Notes under the pieces: model-generated
What the model was told of the DNA's origin: nothing
Databases searched by the model: none
The model's input: the letters and a program-made list of their open reading frames with translations, nothing else
Source of the DNA: Kineococcus endophyticus
GTDB lineage: Bacteria; Actinomycetota; Actinomycetes; Actinomycetales; Kineococcaceae
Assembly: GCF_040796495.1 (NCBI RefSeq)
Contig: NZ_JBFNQN010000020.1
Location: 1 to 64,000 of the forward strand
Direction of reading: 5' to 3'
Length of the DNA stretch: 64,000 bases
Shown here: positions 17,318 to 25,994 of the stretch, piece by piece
Position numbering within the stretch: position 1 is the stretch's first letter
Layout: every line of letters begins with the position of its first letter
Translations under genes and position numbers: made by a program

Positions 17318-18982
17318 ATGACTGCTCGACCAGCACTGCTCCGTCTCCTGTCCCGTGCCCTGCCCCCGTTCGTGGTCGTGCCCGTCCTCGCGCTGGCGGC
17401 CTGCGTCCCCGTCCAGCCCGTCGGCGAGGCGCCCGAGCGCGAGGACGTCACCGGCGTCGCGGTCGGCGACCGTCCCGTCCGCGACGGCGGGGACCTCGTC
17501 ATGGCCCTGTCGGCCGAACCCGACCGGCTCGACCCGACCACGTCGTCCTCGCTCTACACGCGCTACGTGATGAACGCGATCTGCGAGAAGCTCTACGACA
17601 TCGACGCCGAGGGGAACCTCGTCCCGCAGCTCGCCGCGGCCCTGCCCACGACGTCGCCCGACGGCCTCACCGTGACGATCCCCGTCCGGTCCGGCGTCCG
17701 GTTCGCCGACGGGACCCCCCTCGACGCCGCGGCCGTCGTCACGACGCTGGAACGGAACCTCACCCTCGAGACGAGCTCGCGCAAGAGCGAACTCGGACCC
17801 GTCGACACCGTGGAGGCGGCCGACCCGTCGACCGTCGTGGTCCGCTACAAGGCCCCGTTCGCCCCGCTCACGGCCTCCCTCGCCGACCGGGCCGGGATGG
17901 TCATGTCCCCGACGGCGCTCGCCGAACGGGGCGAGGACTTCGGCGACCACCCGACGTGCGTGGGGCCCATGAAGTTCGTCGACCGCGTCCCGCAGACGTC
18001 GATCACGGTCGAACGTGACCCGAACTACTACGCGGCCGACCAGGTCCACCTCGACCGCATCACCTACCGGATCATGACGGACGCGAACATCCGGGCCGCG
18101 AACCTGCGCTCCGGCGACGTCCAGGTCGCCGACAGCCTGTCGCCGCAGGACGTCGACGCCCTCCAGCAGGAGGAGGGCATCGGCCTGCTGCAGACCGGAT
18201 CCTTCGGGTACCAGGGCGTCACGTTCAACCTCGGCAACACGGCCGGCGTCGGGAAACCCCCGGGTCGCATCGACACCCCGCTGGCGACGGACCCCCGCAT
18301 CCGCGAGGCGTTCTCGCTCGCCGTCGACCGGCAGGCCCTCGTGAACTCGGTCTTCAACGACTGGTACGAACCCGCGTGCTCGTTCGTCTCGCCCGCCAGC
18401 ACCTACGCGACGGACGCGTCGAACGCCTGTCCGCCGCACGACCCCGCCAGGGCCAAGCAGCTGCTCACCGAGGCCGGGGTGGAACTGCCCTACCGGATCA
18501 GGGTCTCGGCGTCGAACACCGCGGACACCCTCCGCCTCTCGCAGGCGTTGCAGGCCAGCGTCCTGGAGGCCGGGTTCCAGCTCGAGATCGAACCGGTGGA
18601 GTACTCCACGCTCCTCGACCAGCAGTCCTCCGGCGACTTCGAGGCCGTCCAGCTCGGTTGGTCCGGCCGTGTCGACCCGCACGGGAACTCCTCGAGCTTC
18701 CTCACCACGGGAGCGGGGAACAACTACTCGGGCTACTCGAACCCCGAGGTGGACGCCCTGCTCAAGCGGGCCGCGCAGAGCACCGACCCCGCCACGCGCG
18801 CCGACCTCTACGGGCAGGTCGTGACGGTCGTCCAGCGGGACAACCCGATCGTCTACCTCTACCGCGTGCGCAGCATCACCGGGTACGTGAGTTCCGGTGA
18901 GGGCTCCGTGGCCGGGGTCGAGACCTTCGCCGACGGCGTCGTCCGCCTCGGACGCGCCGCCTTCCTCCAGGAGAGTGAGTGA
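17318..18982 (+). CDS. Peptide-type ABC transporter substrate-binding lipoprotein
   Basis: A 554-residue extracytoplasmic solute-binding protein of family 5 (DppA/OppA type). The signal peptide ends in the lipobox LALAAC with the lipidated Cys29. Family features are GGDLVMALSAEPDRLDPTTSS after the signal, LTVTIPVRSGVRFADGTPL, and DPRIREAFSLAVDRQAL. It would capture a peptide or peptide-like compound outside the membrane and hand it to the two permeases that follow. GAGAGG lies 6 bases before the ATG. The first gene of a six-gene operon with ATGA/GTGA overlaps. The ligand is not predictable, but the gamma-glutamyltransferase in the operon hints at a gamma-glutamyl compound. Confidence 0.93.
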   Translation: MTARPALLRLLSRALPPFVVVPVLALAACVPVQPVGEAPEREDVTGVAVGDRPVRDGGDLVMALSAEPDRLDPTTSSSLYTRYVMNAICEKLYDIDAEGNLVPQLAAALPTTSPDGLTVTIPVRSGVRFADGTPLDAAAVVTTLERNLTLETSSRKSELGPVDTVEAADPSTVVVRYKAPFAPLTASLADRAGMVMSPTALAERGEDFGDHPTCVGPMKFVDRVPQTSITVERDPNYYAADQVHLDRITYRIMTDANIRAANLRSGDVQVADSLSPQDVDALQQEEGIGLLQTGSFGYQGVTFNLGNTAGVGKPPGRIDTPLATDPRIREAFSLAVDRQALVNSVFNDWYEPACSFVSPASTYATDASNACPPHDPARAKQLLTEAGVELPYRIRVSASNTADTLRLSQALQASVLEAGFQLEIEPVEYSTLLDQQSSGDFEAVQLGWSGRVDPHGNSSSFLTTGAGNNYSGYSNPEVDALLKRAAQSTDPATRADLYGQVVTVVQRDNPIVYLYRVRSITGYVSSGEGSVAGVETFADGVVRLGRAAFLQESE

Positions 18983-19938
18983 TGGGACGTTTCCTGCTGT
19001 CCCGGCTGTGGCAGAGCGTCGTGACGCTCGTGCTCGCCTCGATGGTCGTCTTCGCGGGCGTCCGCGCCCTGCCCGGTGACCCCGCCCTCGCCGTGGCCGG
19101 TGAGGAGGCGACGCCCGAGGCGCTCGCCGCCGTGCGGGCCGACCTCGGACTGGACCAGCCCGTCTGGGTGCAGTACTGGCGGTTCCTCACGAGCGCGCTG
19201 CGGGGCGACCTGGGGACGTCGGTCCGCACCGGGACCCCGGTGACCGACCTCATCGGCGCGACGTTGCCGGTGACGGTCTGGCTCTCCGTCTACGCGATGC
19301 TCTTCGCGGTCGTGTTCGGACTGGCGATGGGGGTCGTCGCGGCCGTCCGTCGCGGCACCTGGGCCGAGGCCGGCGTGAACGGCCTGTCCCTGCTCGGGTT
19401 GTCGGTGCCGAGCTTCTGGCTGGGGTTGCTCGCGATCCTCTACCTCGCCGTCGGGACCGGATGGTTCCCCGCGTCCGGGTACGTCTCCCCGGGGGAGGAC
19501 CCGTTGCGCGCGCTGCACCACCTGACGCTGCCGGCCGTCATCCTGGGCGCAGGGATCGCCGCCGTCGTCATGCGCCAGACGCGCGCCTCGATGCTGCAGA
19601 ACCTCTCGGCCGACTACGTGCGCACGGCCCGGGCCAAGGGTGCGTCCCGCTCCGCGGTCGTCCTGCGCTTCGCCCTGCGCAACTCCCTCGTCGTCGTGGT
19701 GACGCTCGTCGGGTTGCAGCTCGGCGGGCTGATCTCGGGGGCCGTCGTCACCGAACGCATCTTCGGCCTCCCGGGCTTCGGCAAGCTGACGCTGGACTCG
19801 GTGTTCAGCCGCGACTACCCCGTGATCGAGGGGGTCGTGCTCGTCGTGACCCTCGCGTACGTCGTCATCAACCTGGTGGTCGACCTCCTCTACACCGTCC
19901 TCGACCCGCGCATCCGCGTCGCCGGAGGTTCCCGATGA
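18982..19938 (+). CDS. Peptide-type ABC transporter permease (DppB-like)
   Basis: A 318-residue membrane permease with six helices and the conserved cytoplasmic loop RTARAKGASRSAVVLRFALRN that contacts the ATPase (EAA-type motif). The N-terminus RFLLSRLWQSVVTLVLASMVVF and the ALPGDPA segment are typical of DppB-type subunits. The ATG at 18982 shares one base with the stop of the binding-protein gene, with AGGAG 8 bases before. It pairs with the next gene to form the membrane channel. Confidence 0.93.
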   Translation: MGRFLLSRLWQSVVTLVLASMVVFAGVRALPGDPALAVAGEEATPEALAAVRADLGLDQPVWVQYWRFLTSALRGDLGTSVRTGTPVTDLIGATLPVTVWLSVYAMLFAVVFGLAMGVVAAVRRGTWAEAGVNGLSLLGLSVPSFWLGLLAILYLAVGTGWFPASGYVSPGEDPLRALHHLTLPAVILGAGIAAVVMRQTRASMLQNLSADYVRTARAKGASRSAVVLRFALRNSLVVVVTLVGLQLGGLISGAVVTERIFGLPGFGKLTLDSVFSRDYPVIEGVVLVVTLAYVVINLVVDLLYTVLDPRIRVAGGSR

Positions 19939-20822
19939 GCCAGACCGTCCAGGCCGCCGACCGGCTCGAGGTCGACCTCGGGTCCTCCCGCGGTGTCGTG
20001 CTGCGGCGCATGCTGCGCAACCCCTCCGGCGTCGTCGGCATGGTGCTCGCCGCACTCGTCGTGCTGGCCGCGCTGCTGGCGCCCGTGCTCGCGCCCTACC
20101 CGCCGACGCAGGTCCACTTCGAGACGCCCTTCCAGGTCCCGCGCACCGTGGGGTTCTGGCTCGGGACCGACGACCTCGGCCGCGACGTGATGTCGCGCAT
20201 CCTCTTCGGCCTGCGCGCCTCGCTCCAGGTGGCGCTGCTGGCCGTCGTGCTGTCGGTCGTCGTCGGGACGCCGCTCGGCCTGGCCGCGGGCTACTGGCGC
20301 GGGCTGGACGCCGTCGTCTCGCGCGTCACCGACGTCGTGCTGGCGTTCCCGTTCCTCGTGCTGGCCGTCGGGCTCGCCGCGATCCGCGGTGCGAGCCTGG
20401 GCAACGCCGCGATCGCCCTGGGCATCGCCCACGTGCCGCAGGTGATCCGCGTGGTCCGCGCCGAGACCCTGCGGCTGCGCGGGGCGGAGTACGTCCTGGC
20501 GGCCAAGACGATGGACGCCTCCGGGGTCCGCATCCTCGCCACCCACGTGCTGCCGAACGCGGTGCCCTCGATCGTCGTGCAGGCCACGGTCATCGTGCCG
20601 GCCGTCGTCATCGGCGAGGCGCTGCTGTCCTTCCTCGGCCTCGGCATCCAGCCGCCCACCCCGAGCCTGGGCATCATGCTGTCCGACGCGCAGCAGTACA
20701 TCTTCCGGGCGCCGACGGCGGCGCTGTTCCCGGGCCTGGCGATCGTGCTCGTGTGCCTGGCCTTCAACCTGTTCGGCGACGCCCTGCGCGACGCCCTCGA
20801 CCCGAGCGGAGACCACCGGTGA
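19935..20822 (+). CDS. Peptide-type ABC transporter permease (DppC-like)
   Basis: A 295-residue permease with an N-terminal cytoplasmic extension, a first helix (MVLAALVVLAALLAPVLA), the LGTDDLGRDVMSRILFGLR segment that is diagnostic of DppC/OppC subunits, and the coupling loop LRGAEYVLAAKTMDASGVRI. It ends with FGDALRDALDP as usual. It starts with an ATGA overlap with the previous permease and overlaps the gamma-glutamyltransferase start by 4 bases. Confidence 0.93.
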   Translation: MSQTVQAADRLEVDLGSSRGVVLRRMLRNPSGVVGMVLAALVVLAALLAPVLAPYPPTQVHFETPFQVPRTVGFWLGTDDLGRDVMSRILFGLRASLQVALLAVVLSVVVGTPLGLAAGYWRGLDAVVSRVTDVVLAFPFLVLAVGLAAIRGASLGNAAIALGIAHVPQVIRVVRAETLRLRGAEYVLAAKTMDASGVRILATHVLPNAVPSIVVQATVIVPAVVIGEALLSFLGLGIQPPTPSLGIMLSDAQQYIFRAPTAALFPGLAIVLVCLAFNLFGDALRDALDPSGDHR

Positions 20823-22621
20823 GCTTCACGCCCCCGACCGACCACACCACCCGGCCCACCCTGCGCGGCACCTTCGGCATGACGGCCTCGACGCACTGGC
20901 TGGCCTCCGCCACGGGGCAGTCGGTCCTCGAGCGCGGCGGGAACGCGTTCGACGCCGCCGTCGCCGCGGCGTTCGTCCTGCACGTGGTCGAACCCCACCT
21001 CAACGGACCCGGCGGGGACATGACGGGCGTGTTCGCCACCGCGCAGGACCCGACCCCCGTCGTCCTCAACGGTCAGGGCCCCGCGCCCGCGGCCGCCACG
21101 ATCGAGCACTACCGCGCCGAGGGCCTCGACACGGTCCCCGGGGCGGGCGGTCTCGCGGCGGCCGTCCCCGGTGCCGTCGACGCCTGGATGGTGCTGCTGC
21201 GCGACCACGGGACGTGGGAACTCGCCGACGTCCTGGACCCCGCCATCGGGTACGCCCGCGACGGCCACCCCGTCGTCGGCCGCGTCGGGACGACCATCGC
21301 CTCGGTGGCCGACCTGTTCCGCGAGCACTGGCCGAGTTCGGCGGCGCTGTGGATGCCGCAGGGCCGGATCCCCCAGCACGGGGACGTCATCACGAACCCG
21401 GCGTGGGCGCGGACGCTGCAGCGGCTGGTGGACGCGGGGAAGGACGCCGGGTCGCGCGTCGAGCGGATCGAGGCCTTCCGCCGCGAGTGGCGCGAAGGTT
21501 TCGTCGCCCGCGAGGCCGTCGAGTTCCTCCGCACCCCGCACCGGCACTCCTCCGGCACCGACCACGCCGGGGTCCTCGAGACCTCCGACTGGGCCGGGTT
21601 CTCCGCCAGGTTCGAGGAGCCGACCACGATCGAGTTCCGCGGGACGACGGTCGCCAAGACCGGCCCGTTCGGCCAGGGGCCCGTGCTGCTGCAGGCGCTG
21701 CGGATCCTCGACGGGTTCGAGGACGCCGACCTCGACCCCTCGACCGTCCGCGGTGCGCACACCGTCCTCGAGGCGCTGAAACTCGCTCTCGCCGATCGCG
21801 ACGCCTGGTACGGCTCGGCCGCGGACCCGGACGTGGTGCGCGAACTCCTGTCCGAGGAGTACGCCGCGACCCGCCGTGCCCTCATCACCGACCGGGCCTC
21901 GCGCGAGTTCCGCCCGGGCAGCCCCGGTGGGCGGACACCCCACGTGCCCCCGCTGCGCACCGACGCCCCGTCCGCCGTCGGCGTCGGTGAACCCACCGTC
22001 GGCGAACCGACCGTCGAGAGCACCGGCACGACCCGCGGTGACACCTGCCACGTCGACGTCGTCGACCGCTGGGGGAACGTCGTGTCGGCCACGCCCTCCG
22101 GTGGGTGGCTGCAGTCGTCCCCGACCGTCCCGGAGCTCGGGTTCTGCCTCGGCTCCCGGTTGCAGATGACGTGGCTGGACGAGGACTCGCCCTCGGCGCT
22201 GCGGCCGGGGGAACGTCCCCGCACCACCCTGACGCCGACGCTGCTGCTGCGCGACGGGGTTCCCGTCGAGGCGCTCGGAACTCCCGGCGGCGACCAGCAG
22301 GACCAGTGGCAGCTGCTGTACCTGCTGCGGACGCTCGTCGGCGGGTACGAACCCCAGCAGGCGATCGACGCACCCGCCCTGCACACCACGTCCATGCCGG
22401 GGTCGTTCTGGCCGCGGACCTGGACACCCGGCGGAGCCGTCGTCGAGGGCCGGATCGGGGACGACGTCATCGCCGGGCTCGAGGAGCGGGGTCACGTCGT
22501 GACCCGGTCCGGGGACTGGTCGCTGGGCCGGTTGTCCTGCGCCGGACGGGACCCGAAGACGGGTGTGCTGCACGCGGCCGCGAACTCCCGCGGGGCCCAG
22601 GGCTACGCGGTGGGGAGGTGA
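20819..22621 (+). CDS. Gamma-glutamyltransferase family protein (cytoplasmic)
   Basis: A 600-residue Ntn-hydrolase. The N-terminal half has GMTASTHWLASATGQSVLERGGNAFDAAVAAAF-type family features and GPGGDMTG; the autocleavage point is placed at Thr409 in GDTCHVDVVDRWGN, where T-x-H-x-x-VVD lines up with the start of the small subunit of known enzymes. The C-terminal half has PGERPRTTLTPTLLLRDG and GTPGGDQQ. It would hydrolyse or transfer a gamma-glutamyl group. No signal peptide is present, unlike secreted glutathione-degrading enzymes, so it should act on a compound after import. It is embedded between permease and ATPase genes with overlapping codons, so it belongs to the uptake operon. Confidence 0.9.
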   Translation: MSFTPPTDHTTRPTLRGTFGMTASTHWLASATGQSVLERGGNAFDAAVAAAFVLHVVEPHLNGPGGDMTGVFATAQDPTPVVLNGQGPAPAAATIEHYRAEGLDTVPGAGGLAAAVPGAVDAWMVLLRDHGTWELADVLDPAIGYARDGHPVVGRVGTTIASVADLFREHWPSSAALWMPQGRIPQHGDVITNPAWARTLQRLVDAGKDAGSRVERIEAFRREWREGFVAREAVEFLRTPHRHSSGTDHAGVLETSDWAGFSARFEEPTTIEFRGTTVAKTGPFGQGPVLLQALRILDGFEDADLDPSTVRGAHTVLEALKLALADRDAWYGSAADPDVVRELLSEEYAATRRALITDRASREFRPGSPGGRTPHVPPLRTDAPSAVGVGEPTVGEPTVESTGTTRGDTCHVDVVDRWGNVVSATPSGGWLQSSPTVPELGFCLGSRLQMTWLDEDSPSALRPGERPRTTLTPTLLLRDGVPVEALGTPGGDQQDQWQLLYLLRTLVGGYEPQQAIDAPALHTTSMPGSFWPRTWTPGGAVVEGRIGDDVIAGLEERGHVVTRSGDWSLGRLSCAGRDPKTGVLHAAANSRGAQGYAVGR

Positions 22622-22626
22622 ACGGC

Positions 22627-24189
22627 GTGACGAACCTGCTGGAGGTCGAGGGCCTCGAGGTCGCCTACGGCGCCACCACGGTCCTGCACGGCGTCGACGT
22701 GACGGTCCGCCGCGGCCACCGCGTCGCCGTCGTCGGGGCGTCCGGGTCGGGCAAGTCGACGACGGCCGCCGCCGTCCTGGGGTTGCTCCAGGGCGCGGGC
22801 CGCGTCACGGGTGGCCGCGTCGTCGTGGCCGGCGACGACATCACGACGGCCCTGCGCGGCCGGGACGAGAACCGGTTGCGGCGCCTGCGCGGGCGGCAGA
22901 TCGGGCTCGTCCCGCAGGACCCGATGTCGAACCTCAACCCCTCGGCGCGGGTCGGCCGCCAGGTCGCCGAGACCCTCGTGATGCACGGGCTGGCGAAGGG
23001 GTCGGCCGCGCGGGAGCGGGCCGTGGAACTGCTGGAGGAGGCCGGCATCCCCGACGCCGGCCGGCGAGCGAAGCAGTACCCGCACGAGTTCTCCGGCGGG
23101 ATGCGCCAGCGCGTCCTCATCGCGATGGCGCTGGCCGCCGAACCGGAGCTCCTCATCGCGGACGAACCCACGTCGGCGCTCGACGTGACGGTCCAGCGGC
23201 AGATCCTCGACCACCTCGACCGGCTCACCGCCGCGCGCGGGGCGTCGCTGCTGCTCGTCACGCACGACCTGGCGCTGGCGGCCGACCGCTGCGACGACGT
23301 CGTGGTGATGTCCGACGGCCGGGTCGTGGAGACCGGTCCGGCGGCGCAGGTGCTGCGGGCACCGAGCGCGGAGTACTCCCGCGCCCTCGTCGCCGCCGCC
23401 CCCGCGACGGCCGGGCGCACCGCGCCGCGGGAGCTGCCGGAACGCACGCGCGAGGACGTGCTCGTGGTGAGGGACCTCGTGAAGGAGTACCGCATCCGGG
23501 GTCAGCGGGAGAAGCTCCGCGCCGTCGACGGGGTGTCCTTCAGCGTCCCGGCGGGGACGACGACCGCGGTCGTGGGGGAGTCCGGGTCGGGCAAGACGAC
23601 GACCGCCCGGCTCGTCCTCGGGCTCGAGGACGCCACGAGCGGGGAGGTCGTCGTCGACGGCGGCCGGCGCGACGTGCAGCCGGTGTTCCAGGACCCGTTC
23701 GGGTCCCTGGACCCGACGAAGACCCTCGAACGCCTCATCGACGAACCCCTGCGCATCGCCCGCGTCGGTGACCCCCGCAGCCGTCGCGCACGCGTCGGGG
23801 AACTGCTCGACCAGGTGTCGCTGAGCCGCACCTTCGCGCAGCGTCGTCCGGCCGAACTGTCCGGCGGTCAGCGCCAGCGCGTGGCCATCGCACGTGCCCT
23901 GGCGCTGAACCCGAAGGTCGTCGTCCTCGACGAGGCGACGTCCGCGCTCGACGTCCTCGTGCAGCAGCAGGTGCTCCGCCTCCTGGAGCAGCTGCAGGAG
24001 GACCTCGGGCTGACGTACCTGTTCATCACCCACGACCTCGCCGTCGCGCGGCACCTGGCGCACCAGGTCCTCGTGATGCGGTCCGGCCGGGTCGTCGAAC
24101 ACGGCATGATCGGGGACGTGTTCGAGAACCCCCGCGAGGAGTACACCGCCCAGCTGCTGTCGGCGATCCCCGGCCGCCTGGCGGCCTGA
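22627..24189 (+). CDS. Peptide-type ABC transporter ATPase, DppD-DppF fusion
   Basis: A 520-residue protein with two complete ATPase domains in one chain. First domain: Walker A GASGSGKST at 37-45, Q-loop VPQDPMSNLNP, signature SGGMRQRV, Walker B LLIADEPTSALD. Second domain: Walker A GESGSGKTT at 317-325, QPVFQDPFGSLDP, signature SGGQRQRV and VVVLDEATSALD. Both have the switch His (THDLA). This fused arrangement replaces the separate D and F subunits and powers import through the two permeases. GTG 22627 is chosen because GGGGAGG lies 8 bases before it; GTG 22618 overlaps that site. Confidence 0.94.
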   Translation: MTNLLEVEGLEVAYGATTVLHGVDVTVRRGHRVAVVGASGSGKSTTAAAVLGLLQGAGRVTGGRVVVAGDDITTALRGRDENRLRRLRGRQIGLVPQDPMSNLNPSARVGRQVAETLVMHGLAKGSAARERAVELLEEAGIPDAGRRAKQYPHEFSGGMRQRVLIAMALAAEPELLIADEPTSALDVTVQRQILDHLDRLTAARGASLLLVTHDLALAADRCDDVVVMSDGRVVETGPAAQVLRAPSAEYSRALVAAAPATAGRTAPRELPERTREDVLVVRDLVKEYRIRGQREKLRAVDGVSFSVPAGTTTAVVGESGSGKTTTARLVLGLEDATSGEVVVDGGRRDVQPVFQDPFGSLDPTKTLERLIDEPLRIARVGDPRSRRARVGELLDQVSLSRTFAQRRPAELSGGQRQRVAIARALALNPKVVVLDEATSALDVLVQQQVLRLLEQLQEDLGLTYLFITHDLAVARHLAHQVLVMRSGRVVEHGMIGDVFENPREEYTAQLLSAIPGRLAA

Positions 24190-24190
24190 C

Positions 24191-24820
24191 GTGGGGGCTT
24201 CGGCCGAGCGCGTCGTCGAGGAGTTGCGGCGCGACGTCCTCGGCGGGTTCTTCCCGCCGGGGACGCGGCTCACCGAGACGGCCCTCGTCGACCGGTACGG
24301 CACCTCGCGGGTGCCCGTGCGGGAGGCGCTGCGGGCGCTGGCCGGGGAGGGTTTCGTCGAGCTGCGCCCCAACGCCGGCGCCCGCGTCGCGGAGGTCCCC
24401 GTCGACGACCTCGCCGACCTGTACGCCGTGCGCTGCGTCGTGGAGGAGATCACCGCGAGCCGCTGCGCCCGGCGGGTCGCGGCGGGGGAGCGCCTCGTGG
24501 TCGACGAACTGACGGAGATCGTCGAGGCGGGGTTCGCCGCCCTCGACTCCGGCGACCCCGTCCTCGGCGCGGAACTCAACTCCCGGTTCCACGGGACGGT
24601 GGCCCGCTTGTCGGGATCGCACAGCATGACCCTCGTCCTGCGCCGCGTCAGCGAGCAGATCCAGTGGGCCTACGCCACCACCGTCCCCCAGCAGGGTCAC
24701 CGCGCCTGGACCGAGCACCGCCGGATCGTCGCCGCCATCGCCACCGGGGACGAGGGGAAGGCCGGGCGAGCGATGGTCAGGCACGTGGAGACGTCGCGGC
24801 GGGGGTTCGCGCGGGGGTAG
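24191..24820 (+). CDS. GntR-family regulator with FCD domain
   Basis: A 209-residue regulator. The N-terminal winged helix has the GntR pattern PPGTRLTETALVDRYGTSRVPVREALRALAGEGFVELRPNAGARV (residues about 20-64), and the C-terminal helical FCD domain shows DLADLYAVRCVVEEITASRCA, the Asp/His metal positions being in LNSRFHGTVARLSG and EHRRIV. FCD domains usually bind a small carboxylate. It is the last gene of the uptake operon, one base after the ATPase stop, so it most likely controls the operon in response to the imported compound or its breakdown product. It ends 3 bases from the convergent AraC gene. Confidence 0.9.
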   Translation: MGASAERVVEELRRDVLGGFFPPGTRLTETALVDRYGTSRVPVREALRALAGEGFVELRPNAGARVAEVPVDDLADLYAVRCVVEEITASRCARRVAAGERLVVDELTEIVEAGFAALDSGDPVLGAELNSRFHGTVARLSGSHSMTLVLRRVSEQIQWAYATTVPQQGHRAWTEHRRIVAAIATGDEGKAGRAMVRHVETSRRGFARG

Positions 24821-24823
24821 GCG

Positions 24824-25828
24824 TCAGGGCGTGGAGTCGATGCCGGAGTTCTGCCGCCGGTAGGCGGCCGGAGGCAGGCCGTACTGCTCCCGGAACAGCC
24901 GGTTGACCGCCGGGGGGTTGTCCATGCCCCACCGCCGGGCGAGGGTCGCCACGGTGCACCCCGCCAGCGACGGGTCGAGCAGGTCGTGCCGCAGGTGTTC
25001 CAGGCGTCGTTCCCGGACGAACGCGGACACCGTGCTGCCGTTGCCGGCGAACACGCCCCGGACCTGCCGGACGGAGACGTGGTGCGCGGTCGCCACCGCC
25101 TCGGCGTCGAGCCCGACCGTCTGGATGCGCTCCTCCAGCCACTGGGTGTACCGCCCGAAGGAGTCGTTGGCGGGCCGTGGTCCGTGGGGGAGCGCCGCCT
25201 CGTCGACCACGGCCCGGACCAGGGAGTGGATGGCGTCGGCGCAGTGCAGGCGACCGCTGGGCCGCAACGTGTCCCGGGCCTGCGTCGACCCGCGCAGGAG
25301 CTCGGACAGGAGCGAGCCCGCGCTCCCCGAGGAGGTCATGTCCCCGGCCAGCAGCCCGTTGACCCGGTCGGTGTCGGTCCCGACCCGCAGGAAGCGGAGC
25401 CGGCACACCAGCCAGCGGTGCGGTCCGCCGGTGCTGATCCGGTACGGCACGTAGCCGTGGAAGAAGGTGAAGTGGCCCTCGGGCAGGAGCACAGACCGGC
25501 CCCGCTGCTCGAGGGCGACGGTGGTGCCGCCCAGGTTCATGCCCACGACCAGTCCCGCCCACGGGGCCCGGGACCGCAGGGCGGGCTGGACGCAGACGCC
25601 GCGGTCACCCTCGAAGAGCGCGAAGTCGAGGTCCCCGAAGTGCCAGGTGACCATCGTCAGCGTGGCGCCCGGGCCACCCCAGGCGAGTCGGATCTCGTCG
25701 GCCGGGGACCCGCCCGGTGCCAGCCCGAGGGAGGAGTCCTCCCCGAGGTAGCCGGCCAGCCGGGTGGGCGCGTCGATGGAGCTCACGTGGGGGTCACCCA
25801 GGCCGGGGACAGGCTGTCGTGCCGCCAT
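24824..25828 (-). CDS. AraC-family transcriptional regulator
   Basis: A 334-residue regulator with an N-terminal ligand/dimer domain of about 210 residues and a C-terminal AraC-type double helix-turn-helix (RQVRGVFAGNGSTVSAFVRERRLEHLRHDL, then LARRWGMDNPPAVNRLFREQYGLPPAAYR). The second helix-turn-helix has Asn-Pro-Pro-Ala in place of the usual Ser-x-Phe-x-Arg-x-Phe core, a small departure. GAGGAGG lies before the ATG at 25828. It lies downstream of the permease of the amidase-linked importer, on the same strand, and probably regulates that operon (inference). Confidence 0.88.
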   Translation of the reverse strand: MAARQPVPGLGDPHVSSIDAPTRLAGYLGEDSSLGLAPGGSPADEIRLAWGGPGATLTMVTWHFGDLDFALFEGDRGVCVQPALRSRAPWAGLVVGMNLGGTTVALEQRGRSVLLPEGHFTFFHGYVPYRISTGGPHRWLVCRLRFLRVGTDTDRVNGLLAGDMTSSGSAGSLLSELLRGSTQARDTLRPSGRLHCADAIHSLVRAVVDEAALPHGPRPANDSFGRYTQWLEERIQTVGLDAEAVATAHHVSVRQVRGVFAGNGSTVSAFVRERRLEHLRHDLLDPSLAGCTVATLARRWGMDNPPAVNRLFREQYGLPPAAYRRQNSGIDSTP

Positions 25829-25915
25829 CGGGGGGTCCTCCTCGTCGCTGGGGAAGGGGTGCGGAAGGGTGAGCCGGCCGGGTTCCCGGTGGGGACGATG
25901 GTGCCCGACGCGGTC

Positions 25916-25929
25916 CACCACCGGTGGTG
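25916..25929. promoter_or_regulatory. 14-base perfect palindrome upstream of AraC gene
   Basis: CACCACCGGTGGTG is perfectly self-complementary and sits in the 166-base gap between the permease stop and the AraC start. It could be an operator of the regulator or part of a terminator for the importer operon. The rest of the gap shows nothing clear. Confidence 0.35.
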
Positions 25930-25994
25930 CCGCTCGACCGGACCACCACCCACCGGCCGGCAGGACCGCCCGATCGGCCCCACCGCCGGCACGC

